Shown here: positions 1 to 11,938 of the stretch, in pieces | How positions within the stretch are numbered: the first letter of the stretch is position 1 | Layout of the letters: every line of letters begins with the position of its first letter | Assembly (NCBI GenBank): GCA_001557505.1 | Contig: LSAX01000004.1 | Coordinates: 3,410,001 to 3,474,000, forward strand | DNA: 64,000 nucleotides | Reading direction: 5' to 3' | Origin: Reticulascus tulasneorum | Taxonomy: Eukaryota > Ascomycota > Sordariomycetes > Glomerellales > Reticulascaceae | Translations under genes and position numbers: made by a program | The notes under the pieces: model-generated | Told to the model about the DNA's origin: nothing | The model's database searches: none | The model's input: only the letters and a program-made list of their open reading frames with translations

Positions 1-1936
1 AGACGAGCTACCTTGGCGGAGCCGATCCACGGCAACGACGTGCAGGCGTTGTGGCGGTCCATCTCGGCTGCGCTGTTCGGGGTGCAGAAGTCGGTACTGC
101 TCGACATCCTGTGGGAAGAGAGACTGGTCCCGCCTTCTCTTCGTGTGCGCTGTGCCAAGGCGACCCAACGATGCGGATTACCTCAGGATGGCTATCCGCT
201 ACTGGTATTCATTACGAAACCACGCGGATGGCGCAGAACTGGAATTAGCCCAGGGGGCTTTCCTCCAGTGGTTTTTTGCTAACGATCACCTCTGCAGGCT
301 GTTTGGCTTCACCAAGTGTTTAGACTTCAGGGTGAGCCATGGTGAGCCTTGCCTGCACAGCCCGCGTGGCCCAGTTTGGTACGTCGGCTAAAGTTGCCAT
401 CTGTCAAAAGTGGAAAAACCTTTTCGGGAACGGCCCAGATTCGGGGCACATACAGTCACTCGTCCCGTCACGTGCATCTCACCTGGAGGCATGCCTGCTA
501 GATTCAAGCTCAACCCTTCCTGCTCGTCAACCATGATAGTAGAGTGGCTTCAAATGGCGGATCATATAAATCCCTCTCAGCCCCATCTGGCCCGGCAAAA
601 GAACAGCCAACCAGCTGGAAATGTTTGATTATCGACAAAGTAAGAATGCGAATATCAATGGCGATAATCCTCTTACCGCAAGCAGGAATGGAATACCTCT
701 GGCTAGGAATAGCAGGCAGATATCCTGAACTCCCAAGAATCATACTAATTGATCTTAGAGTTTATTGCTGGGCACTCAAGGGCTAAGGGAAGATATATAA
801 TACAAGATTAATAGAATGCTCCAGAGCGCTTTGGTGGTGACAGTTATTGGCCAGCAATCAGCTGTCCTCCACAAGAAGAGAGACTTCATTCACCTGGCAC
901 AGTCATTGGGACGAGAACAAAGTGAAGATAGCAAGCATCGGACAGCGGTGAATGCTGGTCCCTCTGGATGTTCCCAGGCCTCAAACTGGGATCAGAAGAC
1001 ATTGGGCGTGGGGAAACTCTAGCCGGGAGCCGAAAACAGGGCCAGCCCAAGATTAGGGGCCCTTGCAGGGATGTGTGGTCCTAAAAGTGGGCTCCTCTAG
1101 GCAGCTCAGCCCTCGCTCAGCGCTGCTTAGTCATCGCTCAGCGGCACCTCAGCCCTCACTCAGCCTTAAAGCGGCGAGAGCTCAGCTCTGCGTCCGAAAA
1201 CGGATTTTGGAGCGCTCAAGTTTCGTCTGCGTTTATGGTGGTACATGCAGTCTCAGCTAGTATATACGGCGTTGGCTAGCACTCTGGGCGGAGCTCGATT
1301 CTTGGAGGGAGCCTTAGGAGGTGAGTCTGATTATCTTTGTCGTATTATTACTTGCAAAGTTGGCGATGTTGTGCTAAACACCCCGACAAAGTACAGCTAC
1401 CCACAGCATCGATGCCTAATAGGACAACATCGTCCGCCGTCTAAAGCAATCTTTAATGAAGCCTTCTCGAGTATTTTAGATGTAATCACTATTCTCTACG
1501 CCATATGACGCACCAAACGGGGCCTGCCTTAGAGCCTCGCCCAAGTGGCGGTGGCGGAGACGTTCTCCCACCAGAAAATTGTTGGAATTTCATTTCTGTC
1601 AGCCTTTTGGCTTTTTACTTCCTGCAAGCCACTAAATCGCTCTGACGTGTCCAAACACGACTTCCGATAGCCTGCGAACAGTGTAAGATGTTCTAGACAA
1701 TACTCCGTAGATTTTTGCGCTGCTTCACAGCTCGAAATGGAAAAGCTACTTACAATCTTATCTATAAATATGGCTTTCGCCAACTACATATCCAGTAAAC
1801 TTGTTGGCTTGGTATCAAGTTGTCTCATCTAGTTTTCTCAGAGCCGGACGGTAAAGATGGGCTCTCGGTATGTTCAATTCCTTAGACATGTCATTAGAAT
1901 TGTAAGCTCATTCAAGGCAGCATTGAATTACCCTCC
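1..1936. other. Intergenic region left of the dynamin gene
   Basis: No convincing gene. Several short overlapping open frames exist in all phases, none with a recognisable domain. Bases 150-330 read weakly protein-like in one frame and could be the tail of something beyond the left edge, but I cannot support it. Bases 1105-1186 hold six copies of the hexamer CTCAGC. The sequence just before the dynamin start is the likely promoter and leader. Confidence 0.5.
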
Positions 1937-4700
1937 ATGGAGGCTGTGCTTGAAGCACATGGCCTGGGAGACGGCCAAGGCGAGCTGCTGGATCTCATCG
2001 ACAAACTTCAGGTTGCCCAGCTCAGTAATGTCAAGTTACCTCAGATTGTTGTCGTTGGGGACCAATCAGCGGGTAAGAGTTCGGTTCTCGAAACTCTTAC
2101 CGGAATTCCATTCCCACGTTCCGCAATGGCATGCACAAAGTATGCCACTGAAATTCGACTTCGCCGTGCCCCGAAACGCAGCTTGAAGGTGGGGATCATC
2201 CCGGATCGTTCTAGACCCGAGCATGAGCAGAACACCCTTGCACAATTCGGCGGCGAGGTTGACAGTAGCAATACCTCATTAGAAACTCTAATCAGCCGAG
2301 CGTCGGAGCTCATTGCTCCAGCACAGGGGCGGAGAGGTTCAAGCAATAGCAGATTTGCTGCTCGAGATATTTTGATCATTGAAAAGTCGGGGCCCAATCT
2401 CCCCCTGTTGACTTTGGTCGACTTACCCGGGCTTGTTCGGATTCCGAATGATGAGCAAACTGAGCAAGATCTTCAAACCATTGAGGCTCTGTCGGATCGC
2501 TATATGAAAAGCCCACGCACAATCATTCTTGCAGTGGTTGGTGGCAACAGCGATTTCGTCCATGCCATCATCTTGAAGAAAGCTAAACAGTTCGACCCGA
2601 CAGGTTCGCGTACAATCGGAGTACTTACGAAGCCAGACCTCACAGAGTCCAACGGTCTCACCGACAAGTGGATTAGACTAGTCACACGTCAAGACTCGAA
2701 CACGGACCTGCACTTCAAACTCGGCTGGTATGTCTTGCTAAACCCCGGCCCATCCAGCACTCCTTCTGCAGAAGAGCGACTGCGGCAAGAAAACGAGTTT
2801 TTCAGTACTGGTAAATGGGGAATGTTATCACCTGAAATGCGTGGCGCTGATGCGTTACGCCGAAAATTGAGCATCCAGCTGGAAAGGCACATTGCCCGCC
2901 ACATCAAGAGCCTGCGAAGACAAATCCAAGAAGCGGAGGACGATTGCGACGCAACTCTGGAAAGTCTCGGTGCTGGAATGGATACACCAAAGGAAATGAT
3001 CACGGAGCTTGGCAGGGTATTCGCGTTACTGAACAGCCTTGTCCTTCCGGCAGTTCACGGCACGTACCGCAACCCCCCTGACCAGGAATTCTTCAAAGAC
3101 GAGCGCGACCCGAGAGGAATACCCGCACAGAACCTCCGCGCACGGGTCAGGGATGAAAGCGAAAGCTTTGTGAAACGATTTCGTCAGCAAGCTCGCAAAG
3201 TCAACTTCATGGACGATCAAGGCATTGATAATGTTAAGCTGAAGATGGATTTTGCCCGGAGAGAAGTAGAACCTCTTCTGATCCAGATTCAGGGTCGAGA
3301 ACTACCAGGGGATCCAAACACCCGCGCCCCCTACATGCTTTTTCGAAGCTATTCGAAGAAGTGGTTTAGCCTCGCCAGGGACTATCAAGACAACATCGTG
3401 GCAATCTGCCATGTGTTCCTGTCTGAGCTTATTGAATATGGAACCCCCAAGAGAATGCGATCCCCATTGCGGGAAAACTTTCTGCGGGAAAAGATGAACT
3501 TGCTCCTGACCAATGCAAAGTTGGAATTGGATCATCTCAACAAAGACAAATTTGAGATTCAGCCCTTCGATCCAGAGTACGATAAGTGCATGGCAGAGTG
3601 GCCGAAGGAGAACGAAGAACCAAAAACCAATGCAGATAAAGTCCTGGAGCAGATGTTGACATACTACAAGGTAAGAAAGATTCATGGCATGTTGCCACAA
3701 AACCGAATAGACAAACCGCTCACACTCTTATAGCTTGCTGAGAAGGTCTTTGTCCGAAATGTCATTTACCAGGTTGTAGAAAGGCATCTCCTAGTTGGGA
3801 TGCTGAATATGTTTCACCCGGTAGAGGTACATTCGATGGAGGATCAGAAGATTGAAGACATTGTTGCGGACGACAAGGAAACTCGAGACGCGAGAATCGC
3901 GGTCAAAAAAACCAAGCAGCTCATTCAAGAAGCTCGCGATATTTGCGCCAAGATCGCAATGCGGAAGGATCTGATTGTGGTGAGTTGCCTCGGTCCATGC
4001 AAGGTAGTAGATTGTAATTAACTCTCAACAGGATGGCGATGACTTCAATGGTGGAGACGATGCGTCCGATGCAGAAGATGACGACCAGCCTGCCATCCTA
4101 TCTGGTCTACAGCCCACAGTCACAAGGGTTACTGTGACTACACCCGCAACTACCAGCAGTAACAGCAGAGCAACGATCGTACCATCTAGTAGGTCTAGAG
4201 GTACTGAAGAGAGCACCGGGACGGAGCCAACCTTAGTCGCACCGAACCCGTCCGAATATTACTCTTCGTCCCAAGTTCGGGAATCTGAACAAGAATCCGA
4301 GCGGCTACGTAATGAGAGACACCAGGCTCGCGCGGCCCGTGCCCAGACTGGAACATCAAGGCCAGAAGCCACAACTCCCAGTCGTGACAGCGGAATGAGT
4401 GATCAGACACGATGGTCTCCATCGGAATATCAAAGAACTCCAGGAGACTTGGCTACGACACAGAACTACTACACTACTGCTGCTCCTGTCGATCAACCAC
4501 AACAAGCACCACCACCAGTCCCACGGCAGGTTCCAACAGTTCGTGACTCCATGGAGAGCTATTATCAAAACACAGCTCCAGGCCATGCCCCATTATCACC
4601 TCCGTCAACACCAGGCTCTCACCGCTCTGAACAGGATCGTCAAGCTAGAGGCACCGCACGTAATCGCCTTGCAAATGCAATGCGCTTAGGTCAGGGCTGA
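1937..4700 (+). CDS. Dynamin-like large GTPase (Mx/dynamin superfamily)
   Basis: Predicted 882-residue protein from three exons, 1937-3670, 3734-3979 and 4032-4700; both introns (63 and 52 nt) have GT-AG ends and keep the frame. The GTPase domain is complete: P-loop GDQSAGKSS at residues 41-49, switch threonine T67, DLPG at 162-165 and TKPD at 231-234. A helical middle region follows, and exon 2 encodes a GED-like segment (about 579-660). The last 220 residues are acidic, then Ser/Thr/Pro/Gln-rich, an extension dynamins of this class often lack or vary. The family self-assembles on membranes and uses GTP hydrolysis to remodel or sever them. No pleckstrin-homology domain or transmembrane segment is visible, so it resembles the fungal Mx-like group more than Dnm1 or Vps1. 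The start is the first ATG giving the usual short helix before the P-loop. The exact target membrane is unknown. Confidence 0.9.
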
Positions 4701-5185
4701 AGCAGTCTGCCCTATGCGGGTTGAGGCAAGAAATTCGCGAACAGATTCGAGGTATACTATTTCTCGAGTATTTGATTTACTTCCGAATCTTTCTTCTTTC
4801 TCAAAAACAGTCATTTCTGTGGGATTACAAAGTCATTTCAACGATGGGCCTTTTGCTCCAAGCTAGAATATGCGTAATTGGATTTTCAGCACTTGACTAC
4901 GGAGGCTTTCATAAATGGGTGTCACTCGTTGCTGTATGTCACCAAGCGGTATCAAGCAATGTGCCGTGACACTGCTTTAAGAAAACATTAGACAGCTAGT
5001 GAAACATAAGGTGAACTGAAATTGGACCGTGTCTGTCCCGAGCAAAGTCTTCATCCATGGCGGGACAAGCAACGAGTTGCCAAAACCCCCCTGTGTTGGT
5101 ACGCTTGGCATGATTTCCTCACACAGTAATTATCACTTGATTAGGTATAAAATTAACCTCAGAGCTGCCATTGAGTAGGACTCAG
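4701..5185. other. Intergenic, convergent 3' ends
   Basis: Spacer between the ends of the dynamin gene (plus) and the F-box gene (minus). It should hold both 3' untranslated regions. I see no gene or clear repeat. Confidence 0.6.
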
Positions 5186-6286
5186 CTATATGCCTGGTTG
5201 GCCAACCCATGCCCCGTCTCCTAATGGTTGCGTGTCATCGCTTGGACTCCATTTCTGCCTCACAAACCCAACCCCATGATCTGACTTTGTTCTAGATCTG
5301 TGGTGGTTCCAGTGATCTGTCATGAGTTGCCAATTACAGTCGAACGGAGAGCGGCAAGCTCCAAACTGGTGATATACGACGATCATGACAACCCAACCCA
5401 GTCCAGGACCTTTCCAACTGACAGAAACCTCGTAGTCGGTAAAACAGAACGGGCAGGACCGCACAATGCCATTGCACGCCTCAAACTGGTCTCCAGCACC
5501 TGCTTGTACCTCCGGAACGCGGCTCATATACGTCTGCGCTCTAGGTAGAGAATTATGGTGGGTGAAGATATGGTTACAGAGGTAAAGGGGTCGATCGTCA
5601 AGACATTGCCGAAGGCTGAAAGAGTCACCGACTCGACTTGATATCGTGTATGTTGCCCTGAGATATAGCTGGTCCTGTATAATCCTCCCTCGCCAGGACT
5701 GAAGGAACTGAACACCTAGTCGCTCTTCGGGAAATACAACTGCGTCTGAGTCTAGGATATTCACGGGCCAGCCATGCGGGTCTCCGTAGAAGTGGCGGTG
5801 CATCACTGCCCGGGCGCGATGGTATTGCAAACGATAGTTAGCGGAGGGCTGGAACCAGTGTTTGGACCTGCATGCGAAATTCAAGGGCCGTAAATGAGGC
5901 CAGTCGTGGCCTGCAGATTGGTAGGGGGCCGATTCAGGCTGCCAAGAATGAAGCTTCTGGCATCGGTGACAGTAGTAGAGCCAGGGTGTGTCCTTTTCAA
6001 GTCGCAGAAGAAGCTCTTCTCGAGATTGGGAGCTAAGGCAAGGATTTTTGGGGAATAGACTATGGTATAAGCTTTTGCAGGTGAGCGAGAGCGATACAAC
6101 TGAGAGGTGTGGGAGGTAAGTGCATATTATGGGGATGAGGTCAGTTAGGAGGTCGGCACCACCAGCTGACGGTGTCGAAATTCCGTGGCTCGACGGACGG
6201 GTATTGAAGCTGTCCAATTGATGCCCGGCTGGAATCTGGAAGATCAATCGTCCTATGGCTAGTAGCACGTTCTCCGGGAACGCCAT
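5186..6286 (-). CDS. F-box domain protein
   Basis: Single-exon frame of 366 residues. Residues about 46-80 match the fungal F-box pattern: a leucine-rich helix with L-P-H-L-S and then S-L-T-C-K-S-L-Y, the classic end of an F-box. F-box proteins bind Skp1 and bring substrates to SCF ubiquitin ligases. The rest of the protein has no leucine-rich or WD repeats that I can see, but has paired cysteines (YYCHRCQKLH; later SCPFCFTDYE) that could bind a metal. This resembles the large group of Aspergillus/Penicillium F-box proteins of unknown target. It starts at the first ATG of the frame. The neighbours (dynamin and HET genes) do not reveal its role. The family is fairly sure, the substrate unknown. 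Confidence 0.75.
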   Translation of the reverse strand: MAFPENVLLAIGRLIFQIPAGHQLDSFNTRPSSHGISTPSAGGADLLTDLIPIICTYLPHLSVVSLSLTCKSLYHSLFPKNPCLSSQSREELLLRLEKDTPWLYYCHRCQKLHSWQPESAPYQSAGHDWPHLRPLNFACRSKHWFQPSANYRLQYHRARAVMHRHFYGDPHGWPVNILDSDAVVFPEERLGVQFLQSWRGRIIQDQLYLRATYTISSRVGDSFSLRQCLDDRPLYLCNHIFTHHNSLPRAQTYMSRVPEVQAGAGDQFEACNGIVRSCPFCFTDYEVSVSWKGPGLGWVVMIVVYHQFGACRSPFDCNWQLMTDHWNHHRSRTKSDHGVGFVRQKWSPSDDTQPLGDGAWVGQPGI

Positions 6287-7435
6287 GGAGAGAGTGTAGA
6301 GTAAGATTGATGGCAGTAGATGGCAAATTCAGGAGTTGGGCCGGGGCACCCAAGCCTCACTCTTCTCTTCATTCACATTGGGACTCAGATTTAGGTGCGG
6401 TATAAGAAGTAAGGGCACATTCTATTCAGATTCGCAGCGAAACAAATCCTCATTCCCCAGCCCAGTGAAGCCCAAAACGAGGAATGAGCTCTGACTTACC
6501 ACGGGGGCAGCGGGGAGCGAGCCCGGAACCTGGTCTTTCCGCGCCATGGTGTTGGATAAAGTGAGACATTGAGTAGGTAGTCCATCATGGTATCCATAGC
6601 TCTTGTTCTCGGAACCACCGGCAGCCCGGATGAGGAGCGCGTGTTGAATGTTGACCAAACGAAGTAACGGAATGCCATCCTTGACCTCCTGCTTGTTGCA
6701 CACAGTTGGCACACAGTTGGGACACAGTTGGCCAGCAGCTGGCAGGCAGCTATTCCAACATACCACAGCACCTGGCCAGCGGGAGAGTATCACCAAAATT
6801 ACCAAGCTTATTCAATCAAAGCTATGTACTTTGATTACAAGTGAAGTCGCTTGCATATCGCCATTGCCATTACCTAGAGGAACTGCGCAGTAAAGCTCCG
6901 AAAGTTTCTTTTTCCGTCCTCGGCCTGGACACGAATGCACGCACCACCACTGCCGTTACCGGCTTTTCGGCCAGGTTAGCAGTCTCCACGTGATGCTCGT
7001 GTAGTGTTCGCGTCGGGGACAGACACGGTTATCAGACCACGGACTGTGCTGGTTCGTGGCCTTGCAACAATATATCTACATGCGCCAGTTTACGTCTTGT
7101 CGGTTCGAGCATCGCCCTATGGGAATGTTGGCATCGCATTTCTCAATATGGCAGCGAAGCGCATAACTTGTAGAAGAACAAGGCACATACTACGTGTGTA
7201 TATGCTTGCTGGTGGCAATGTCCAGAGATTCTCAAGGCAGGCATATGTTAATTGTATTAGCGGCATTATATTCCGTATGTCTCTCTTTCGTCGCAGCAGG
7301 CTTGAGGGGATCAATGGACTAGTAATACGCCACTCACCTGATTTAATCCGGGATTCGTGATAGAGTCACGATGCTGCCGCTCCAGGCTTCAGCCGCAAAC
7401 TCAAAACTTGCATACCTAAATTCTGCACATAACCT
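6287..7435. other. Intergenic with divergent promoters
   Basis: Spacer between the divergent F-box (minus) and HET (plus) genes, so both promoters should lie here. It contains a short triplicated repeat at 6699-6731. A 118-codon open frame at 7004-7360 has no recognisable domain and overlaps another open frame on the opposite strand; I do not call it a gene. Confidence 0.55.
6699..6731. repeat. Three tandem copies of an 11-bp unit
   Basis: The unit CACACAGTTGG occurs three times head to tail, the third copy starting with G instead of C. A related GCCAGCAGCTGGC palindromic stretch follows at once. No function is evident; it could be replication slippage or a cluster of sites. Confidence 0.7.
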
Positions 7436-9751
7436 ATGGAAATGGATGTAATTCAGATTTCTCCCAGTGTCTTGAAAAACTGGCTCTCTCGACATCCCCA
7501 ACAGCCGACAAAAAGAGGTAAATCGGAATCTTCGGATTTCTGTCGAAGATGCAAGGCTGTGAGCCTCGACCCCTTTTTATACCCGAATTCCGTAAAAGCG
7601 ACGGATTTGCGGTACCGAGAAATCGACTACAGACACAAAGACACCTATCCTAGGATGCAAGGGTTACGTAGCTCGGCTGATAAGGGATGCTTGTTTTGTG
7701 ATTTCTTGTTCAGATCAATCCAGATGGACAGAGAAATCTTTCCCGGAAAGTGGATCGCGGCTTTCCCACGGAATGCTGGTGTCAAGATACGCCTTCGGTA
7801 CTACTGCGCTACCAATGGACAGAATGACTTCACTCTGGGGCGCTTGGGAACCGTCTGTTCCCTGCGAATATGGCTGTGTCCAACCTACAAACCAGCTAGT
7901 CCTATAATGTTACATCTTTCTCTCTACGCGAATAAGGGTACGTACGGCCGACAAGTGTCTCTCCGTTGAGGAAAGAAATTGCGCCACTGACATCGTGAAG
8001 GCTCCTTCGCGGCTCGCCAATTCAAGATATACCGCCAGCCACCTGAACCGCAAACATTGTCGCCAACGAATCTAGAGCGAATTCGATTTTGGATTCGCGA
8101 ATGCTGCGAATCACATAACACTGCTTGCCACCGCTCGGACGCTTTGCAGAGTCCGATGCAGAGTCCGGCAAGGCTTGTCGATGTTGGATGCAGTCAACTG
8201 GACCGGCCCAGAATCATCCAGAACAACCCCCTTGGCCTATCACGGAACTACGATCCGTATATTGCATTGAGCTACTGCTGGGGTAGCACGCCGTCGGACG
8301 AACTTCTTAAATTGACGAAGGAGATGGTGAAAAATACACCATGGCCGATCCTCCTGCCTGAGGCGATCCCTCTTACTTTTCAGGACGCGTTCACCGTTAC
8401 TCGTCAGCTGGGACTAAGATACGTTTGGATTGACGCGCTCTGTATTATTCAGGACGACGACGACGATGCGGACTGGCATGCCGAAGCAAAGAAAATGGGA
8501 GATATCTATCGCAATGCCCACGTGACCATTGCGGCCCTGGCCTCGTCCTCCACGCATGATGGGTTCCTCGCTCGCAGGAAGCCAAAGCCGACCATTGAAG
8601 TTCCTGTGACTCGAAAGAACAAAACATCAATTGGAACAGAAACCTGCTTTATGACGTATTCGAGCATCAATGACGACGAACACGAGTTCGCTGAGGATCT
8701 CCTGCCATCAACTTGGAACAACAGAGGATGGACTTTTCAAGAACGATACCTTTCTCGTCGGACTGTGTTTTTCGGGCAGAATATGGTACACATGGAGTGT
8801 CGGACAGCACGCAGGACGGAGTGCTATACGAAAGACGCCACCAAATCTATGGCCTGGCATCGAGCATTACAAGGAGCCTACTCATGGGCATCAATACGGA
8901 AGATATGGAGGGCCCTCGTGAGTGAATACTCTTCTCGCCGCTTCACCTTCAACAGAGACCGGCTACAAGCTATACAAAGTATGGCTCGAGAAGTACACCA
9001 AGTGCTCTTGGCACGGGGGTTATCCGTCAAGTACTTTGCGGGGATGTGGAATCTAAACCTTCTCGAAGATCTTCTCTGGGTCTGTACGGAGCCACTGATT
9101 GATAAAGGTTCAGGAAACAAGCAGCGTGCGGAGGCCGATAAACAATATATTGCCCCAAGCTGGGCGTGGGCTTCAACACCTGGATCTATTTCTTGGCTTC
9201 AACTAGAAGGGGACTCGTCTAGTCTCACGGTGACTCCGCAGAGTGTAATTCGCGACAACTGGGCCGAGAGCTTTAAAGTCGACAATAGCAAAGGGAGCAG
9301 AGAGGGCGTTCTGTCCATCGACGCCTACGTGCGGCACCTAAACTTGTCTGTATCCAATGTTGAAGGTCAAACATACTACGTTCCTTGGCCACATTCGCCC
9401 CGCATGAGACTCACGACAGGGGACCATTCGATCACATTCGAATGGCCATACTCAAATCAAATGTTCAAGATCGACTTGGATGATAACCTGCCGCGAGAGA
9501 TTAGGCAGTCAATTCAGCAAGAAGGGGTATACTTGACCGTGCTCTTCACTACTGAAGGTGCCGAGAAAAACGGAGCCTACGGGTTGGTCTTAAGGAGGCT
9601 GCAAGGGGGAGAATTTGTCCGTGTTGGCATATTCCAAACCCGAATATATGGTTTCGTGAAGTCAATGGACGATGATTTCCACCTTGTTCCTCCAAAAGAC
9701 GAACTAGAAACAGTCCTGCTTTTCAAGAGGAAAAGCATTACTGTAATTTGA
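7436..9751 (+). CDS. HET-domain (heterokaryon incompatibility) protein
   Basis: Two exons, 7436-7937 and 8001-9751, joined by a 63-nt intron (GTACGT donor, AAG acceptor) that keeps the frame; 750 residues. The HET domain begins near residue 254: YIALSYCWG with SYCWG at 258-262, then the R-Y-V-W-I-D-A-L-C-I-I-Q motif and the A-H-V-T-I-A-A block, the three conserved motifs of the family. The N-terminal 120 residues carry two CxxC pairs (CRRC and CLFC), common in these proteins and possibly metal-binding. HET domains act in fungal nonself recognition, and their activation can cause growth arrest or cell death after fusion of unlike strains. Many HET genes in a genome have no proven role in incompatibility. 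No STAND/NLR module or repeats follow. Family firm, role inferred. Confidence 0.88.
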
Positions 9752-10258
9752 TCTTGGAAGATGCAGCGATCTAGTTGCTCCTCAGCATATGAGTTTGGCG
9801 ATGTTTTTAGTTACTGTCAAGACCCATCGAGATGAGGTCTGTGCTCAAAGTCTTCAATTAGGACGGCGGGGGGGACTCGATTATGCAAAGAGACCGTACG
9901 GACTACAAGGCTGCATATGATTATATTTCCAATTCAACAATTAATTCCTCGTGGTAGAATGGCGATGCCACATGGAGAAATGATGCGTCACGGGGTTTTG
10001 ATTTGCAGGCACCTGCTGCACCTTCTTGATGTGGTCAAGTGACCCCCCGTAGCAACGCAGCCGATAAGCTCTTCTTATCAGCGGCACCTGGGTAACCGGC
10101 GGCGTTCGTATGGAGCTTCGTTTGGAGGGCGCAGCTGTCATCTTTCTCCGTTGCCTCAACATCCTCACACTTAATTAACCTCCGCTTTCCTTCTTCGCTC
10201 CTCGTGCTTCAGTACGCTTTTGATTCAAAGCTCTTCTGTGCTCTAGATTGATCCAACC
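9752..10258. other. Intergenic, promoter of the aminopeptidase gene
   Basis: Spacer between HET and aminopeptidase genes on the same strand. The last 90 bases before the ATG at 10259 are pyrimidine-rich, as is usual for fungal core promoters. GATAAG-type sites (AGATAA/TTATCA-like) are present but too common to interpret. No gene is supported. Confidence 0.5.
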
Positions 10259-11938
10259 ATGGTGAACATGACGAAACACTCCCCCGACACCCTCCGAGCC
10301 CGCATCTCTCCCTACATGCTAGCCATGGAAGCTGGGTCGTCTAGCCGTTTCGACCGGCCCTTCTCCCCAATACCACAAATACAAGGGATCAAGTCAAGGG
10401 ACTTTGTCGTAGCCGACCTCGAGAACCGTCCCCGGCAGGAAAACACCGTTTGCATCTCCTGCCATGCGCTGCTCGACGCCACTCTGCGCGCCCAGGTCAA
10501 TCTCGCCGAGACTCCCAAATGCAAGCTCTGCGCCATCGCAGCCCTCAAGCCCGAGGCATACACCAAGCCCTTCGTTGACTTCCTGACCGAGAACCCGACC
10601 ATCTTCCATGCGGTCGAGTACTTCAAGAAGAAGCTCTCCGACACAGGCTTCACCGAGCTGCCGGTGCGGGAGTCGTGGGCGGACAAGGTCAAGGCCGGTG
10701 GGAAGTACTGGGTTACACGGAACGGGAGCTCGTTGATCGCATTCACGGTTGGCAAGGCCTACAAGCCCGGCAATGGCGTGGCGATGATCGCCGGCCACAT
10801 TGATGCTCTGACTGCCAAATTGAAGCCCGTGAGCTCCAAGCCAAACCGAGCGGGCTACATTCAGCTCGGAGTTGCGCCGTACGCAGGAGCCTTGAACCAG
10901 ACCTGGTGGGATCGGGACTTGAGTATCGGCGGCAGGGTCATCGTCCGCGATGAAGATAGCGGGAAGACTCACACCAAGCTTGTCAAGCTCGGCTGGCCCA
11001 TTGCTCGCGTGCCAACTCTGGCGCCGCACTTCGGCGTCGGCATGATGGGTCAGAACAACCCCGAAACACAAGCAGTTCCCATCATCGGCCTTGACAACGC
11101 AGATCTGCACTCCGCTTCGCCCATCGAGCCTCTCGCTCCCGCCGGCTCCTTCGTCAACACGCAGCCCCCCAAGCTCGTCAAGCTCATCGCCTCCGAGCTA
11201 GGCATCAAGAGCTACTCCTCGATTGTGAACTGGGAGCTCGAACTCTACGACTCGCAACCCGCGCAGACGGGCGGCATGGACAAGGAATTTATCTTCGGCG
11301 GGCGCATCGATGACAAGCTCTGCAGTTGGGCTGCGCTCACTGGCCTCATTTCCGCGCACGCGAAGGAAGACGACGGCGTGATAAAGCTAGTCGCCCTCTT
11401 TGACGACGAAGAAATCGGCTCCCTACTCCGCCAAGGCGCAAAAGCCAACTTCCTCCCTCTCGTCATCGAACGGACAGTCGAGGCCCTCTCTTCCTCGTTC
11501 GGACCTGGCGTGATCGGCCAGACCTACGCCTCCTCCTTCCTCGTCTCCGCCGACGTCACCCACGCTGGTAACCCCAATTTCCTGGGCTACTATCTCGACG
11601 ACCATGTCCCGCGCCTGAACGTTGGCATCGCCATTTGCGGAGATTCTAACGGTCACATGACTACCGACGCAGTCTCGACCGCGATTCTGACACGGGTTGG
11701 CGAGCTCGCCGGCGCGCCGACGCAAACGTTCCAGATTCGGAATGATACGCGCAGCGGAGGGACTGTAGGGCCGACATTGTCGAGTATGATGGGTGTTAGA
11801 GCTGCGGATGCGGGCTTGCCGCAGCTGAGCATGCATTCTATTCGGGCAACGACCGGAGCGTTGGATCCCGGACTTGGTGTCAAGTTCTTCAAGGGCTTCC
11901 TGGATAACTGGGAGAAGGTCGACGGTGAGTGGCACTGA
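10259..11938 (+). CDS. M18 family metalloaminopeptidase (aspartyl/vacuolar aminopeptidase I type)
   Basis: Single-exon protein of 559 residues. It removes N-terminal residues from peptides using two zinc ions; the yeast homologue Lap4/Ape1 is delivered to the vacuole by the Cvt/autophagy route. Metal-site motifs are in order: A-G-H-I-D-A-L (H180, D182), R-I-D-D-K (around D351), D-D-E-E-I-G-S (382-388), S-A-D-V-T-H (D432) and M-H-S-I-R (H526). All family metal and catalytic positions appear present. An N-terminal stretch holds C65-x2-C68-x19-C88-x2-C91, a zinc-ribbon-like arrangement I do not know from M18 enzymes. The nearby methionines at residues 1 and 4 leave the exact start ambiguous by a few codons. 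Between D182 and W217 the sequence fits the family. Highly expressed-looking C-ending codons. Function confident; vacuolar location inferred. Confidence 0.9.
   Translation: MVNMTKHSPDTLRARISPYMLAMEAGSSSRFDRPFSPIPQIQGIKSRDFVVADLENRPRQENTVCISCHALLDATLRAQVNLAETPKCKLCAIAALKPEAYTKPFVDFLTENPTIFHAVEYFKKKLSDTGFTELPVRESWADKVKAGGKYWVTRNGSSLIAFTVGKAYKPGNGVAMIAGHIDALTAKLKPVSSKPNRAGYIQLGVAPYAGALNQTWWDRDLSIGGRVIVRDEDSGKTHTKLVKLGWPIARVPTLAPHFGVGMMGQNNPETQAVPIIGLDNADLHSASPIEPLAPAGSFVNTQPPKLVKLIASELGIKSYSSIVNWELELYDSQPAQTGGMDKEFIFGGRIDDKLCSWAALTGLISAHAKEDDGVIKLVALFDDEEIGSLLRQGAKANFLPLVIERTVEALSSSFGPGVIGQTYASSFLVSADVTHAGNPNFLGYYLDDHVPRLNVGIAICGDSNGHMTTDAVSTAILTRVGELAGAPTQTFQIRNDTRSGGTVGPTLSSMMGVRAADAGLPQLSMHSIRATTGALDPGLGVKFFKGFLDNWEKVDGEWH

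Noticed and set aside
7004..7360. 118-codon plus-strand open frame before the HET gene
   Set aside because: Basic, featureless, overlaps an antisense frame; lies where the promoters are expected.
10394..11935. Long minus-strand open frames across the aminopeptidase gene
   Set aside because: Shadows of a strongly codon-biased plus-strand gene.
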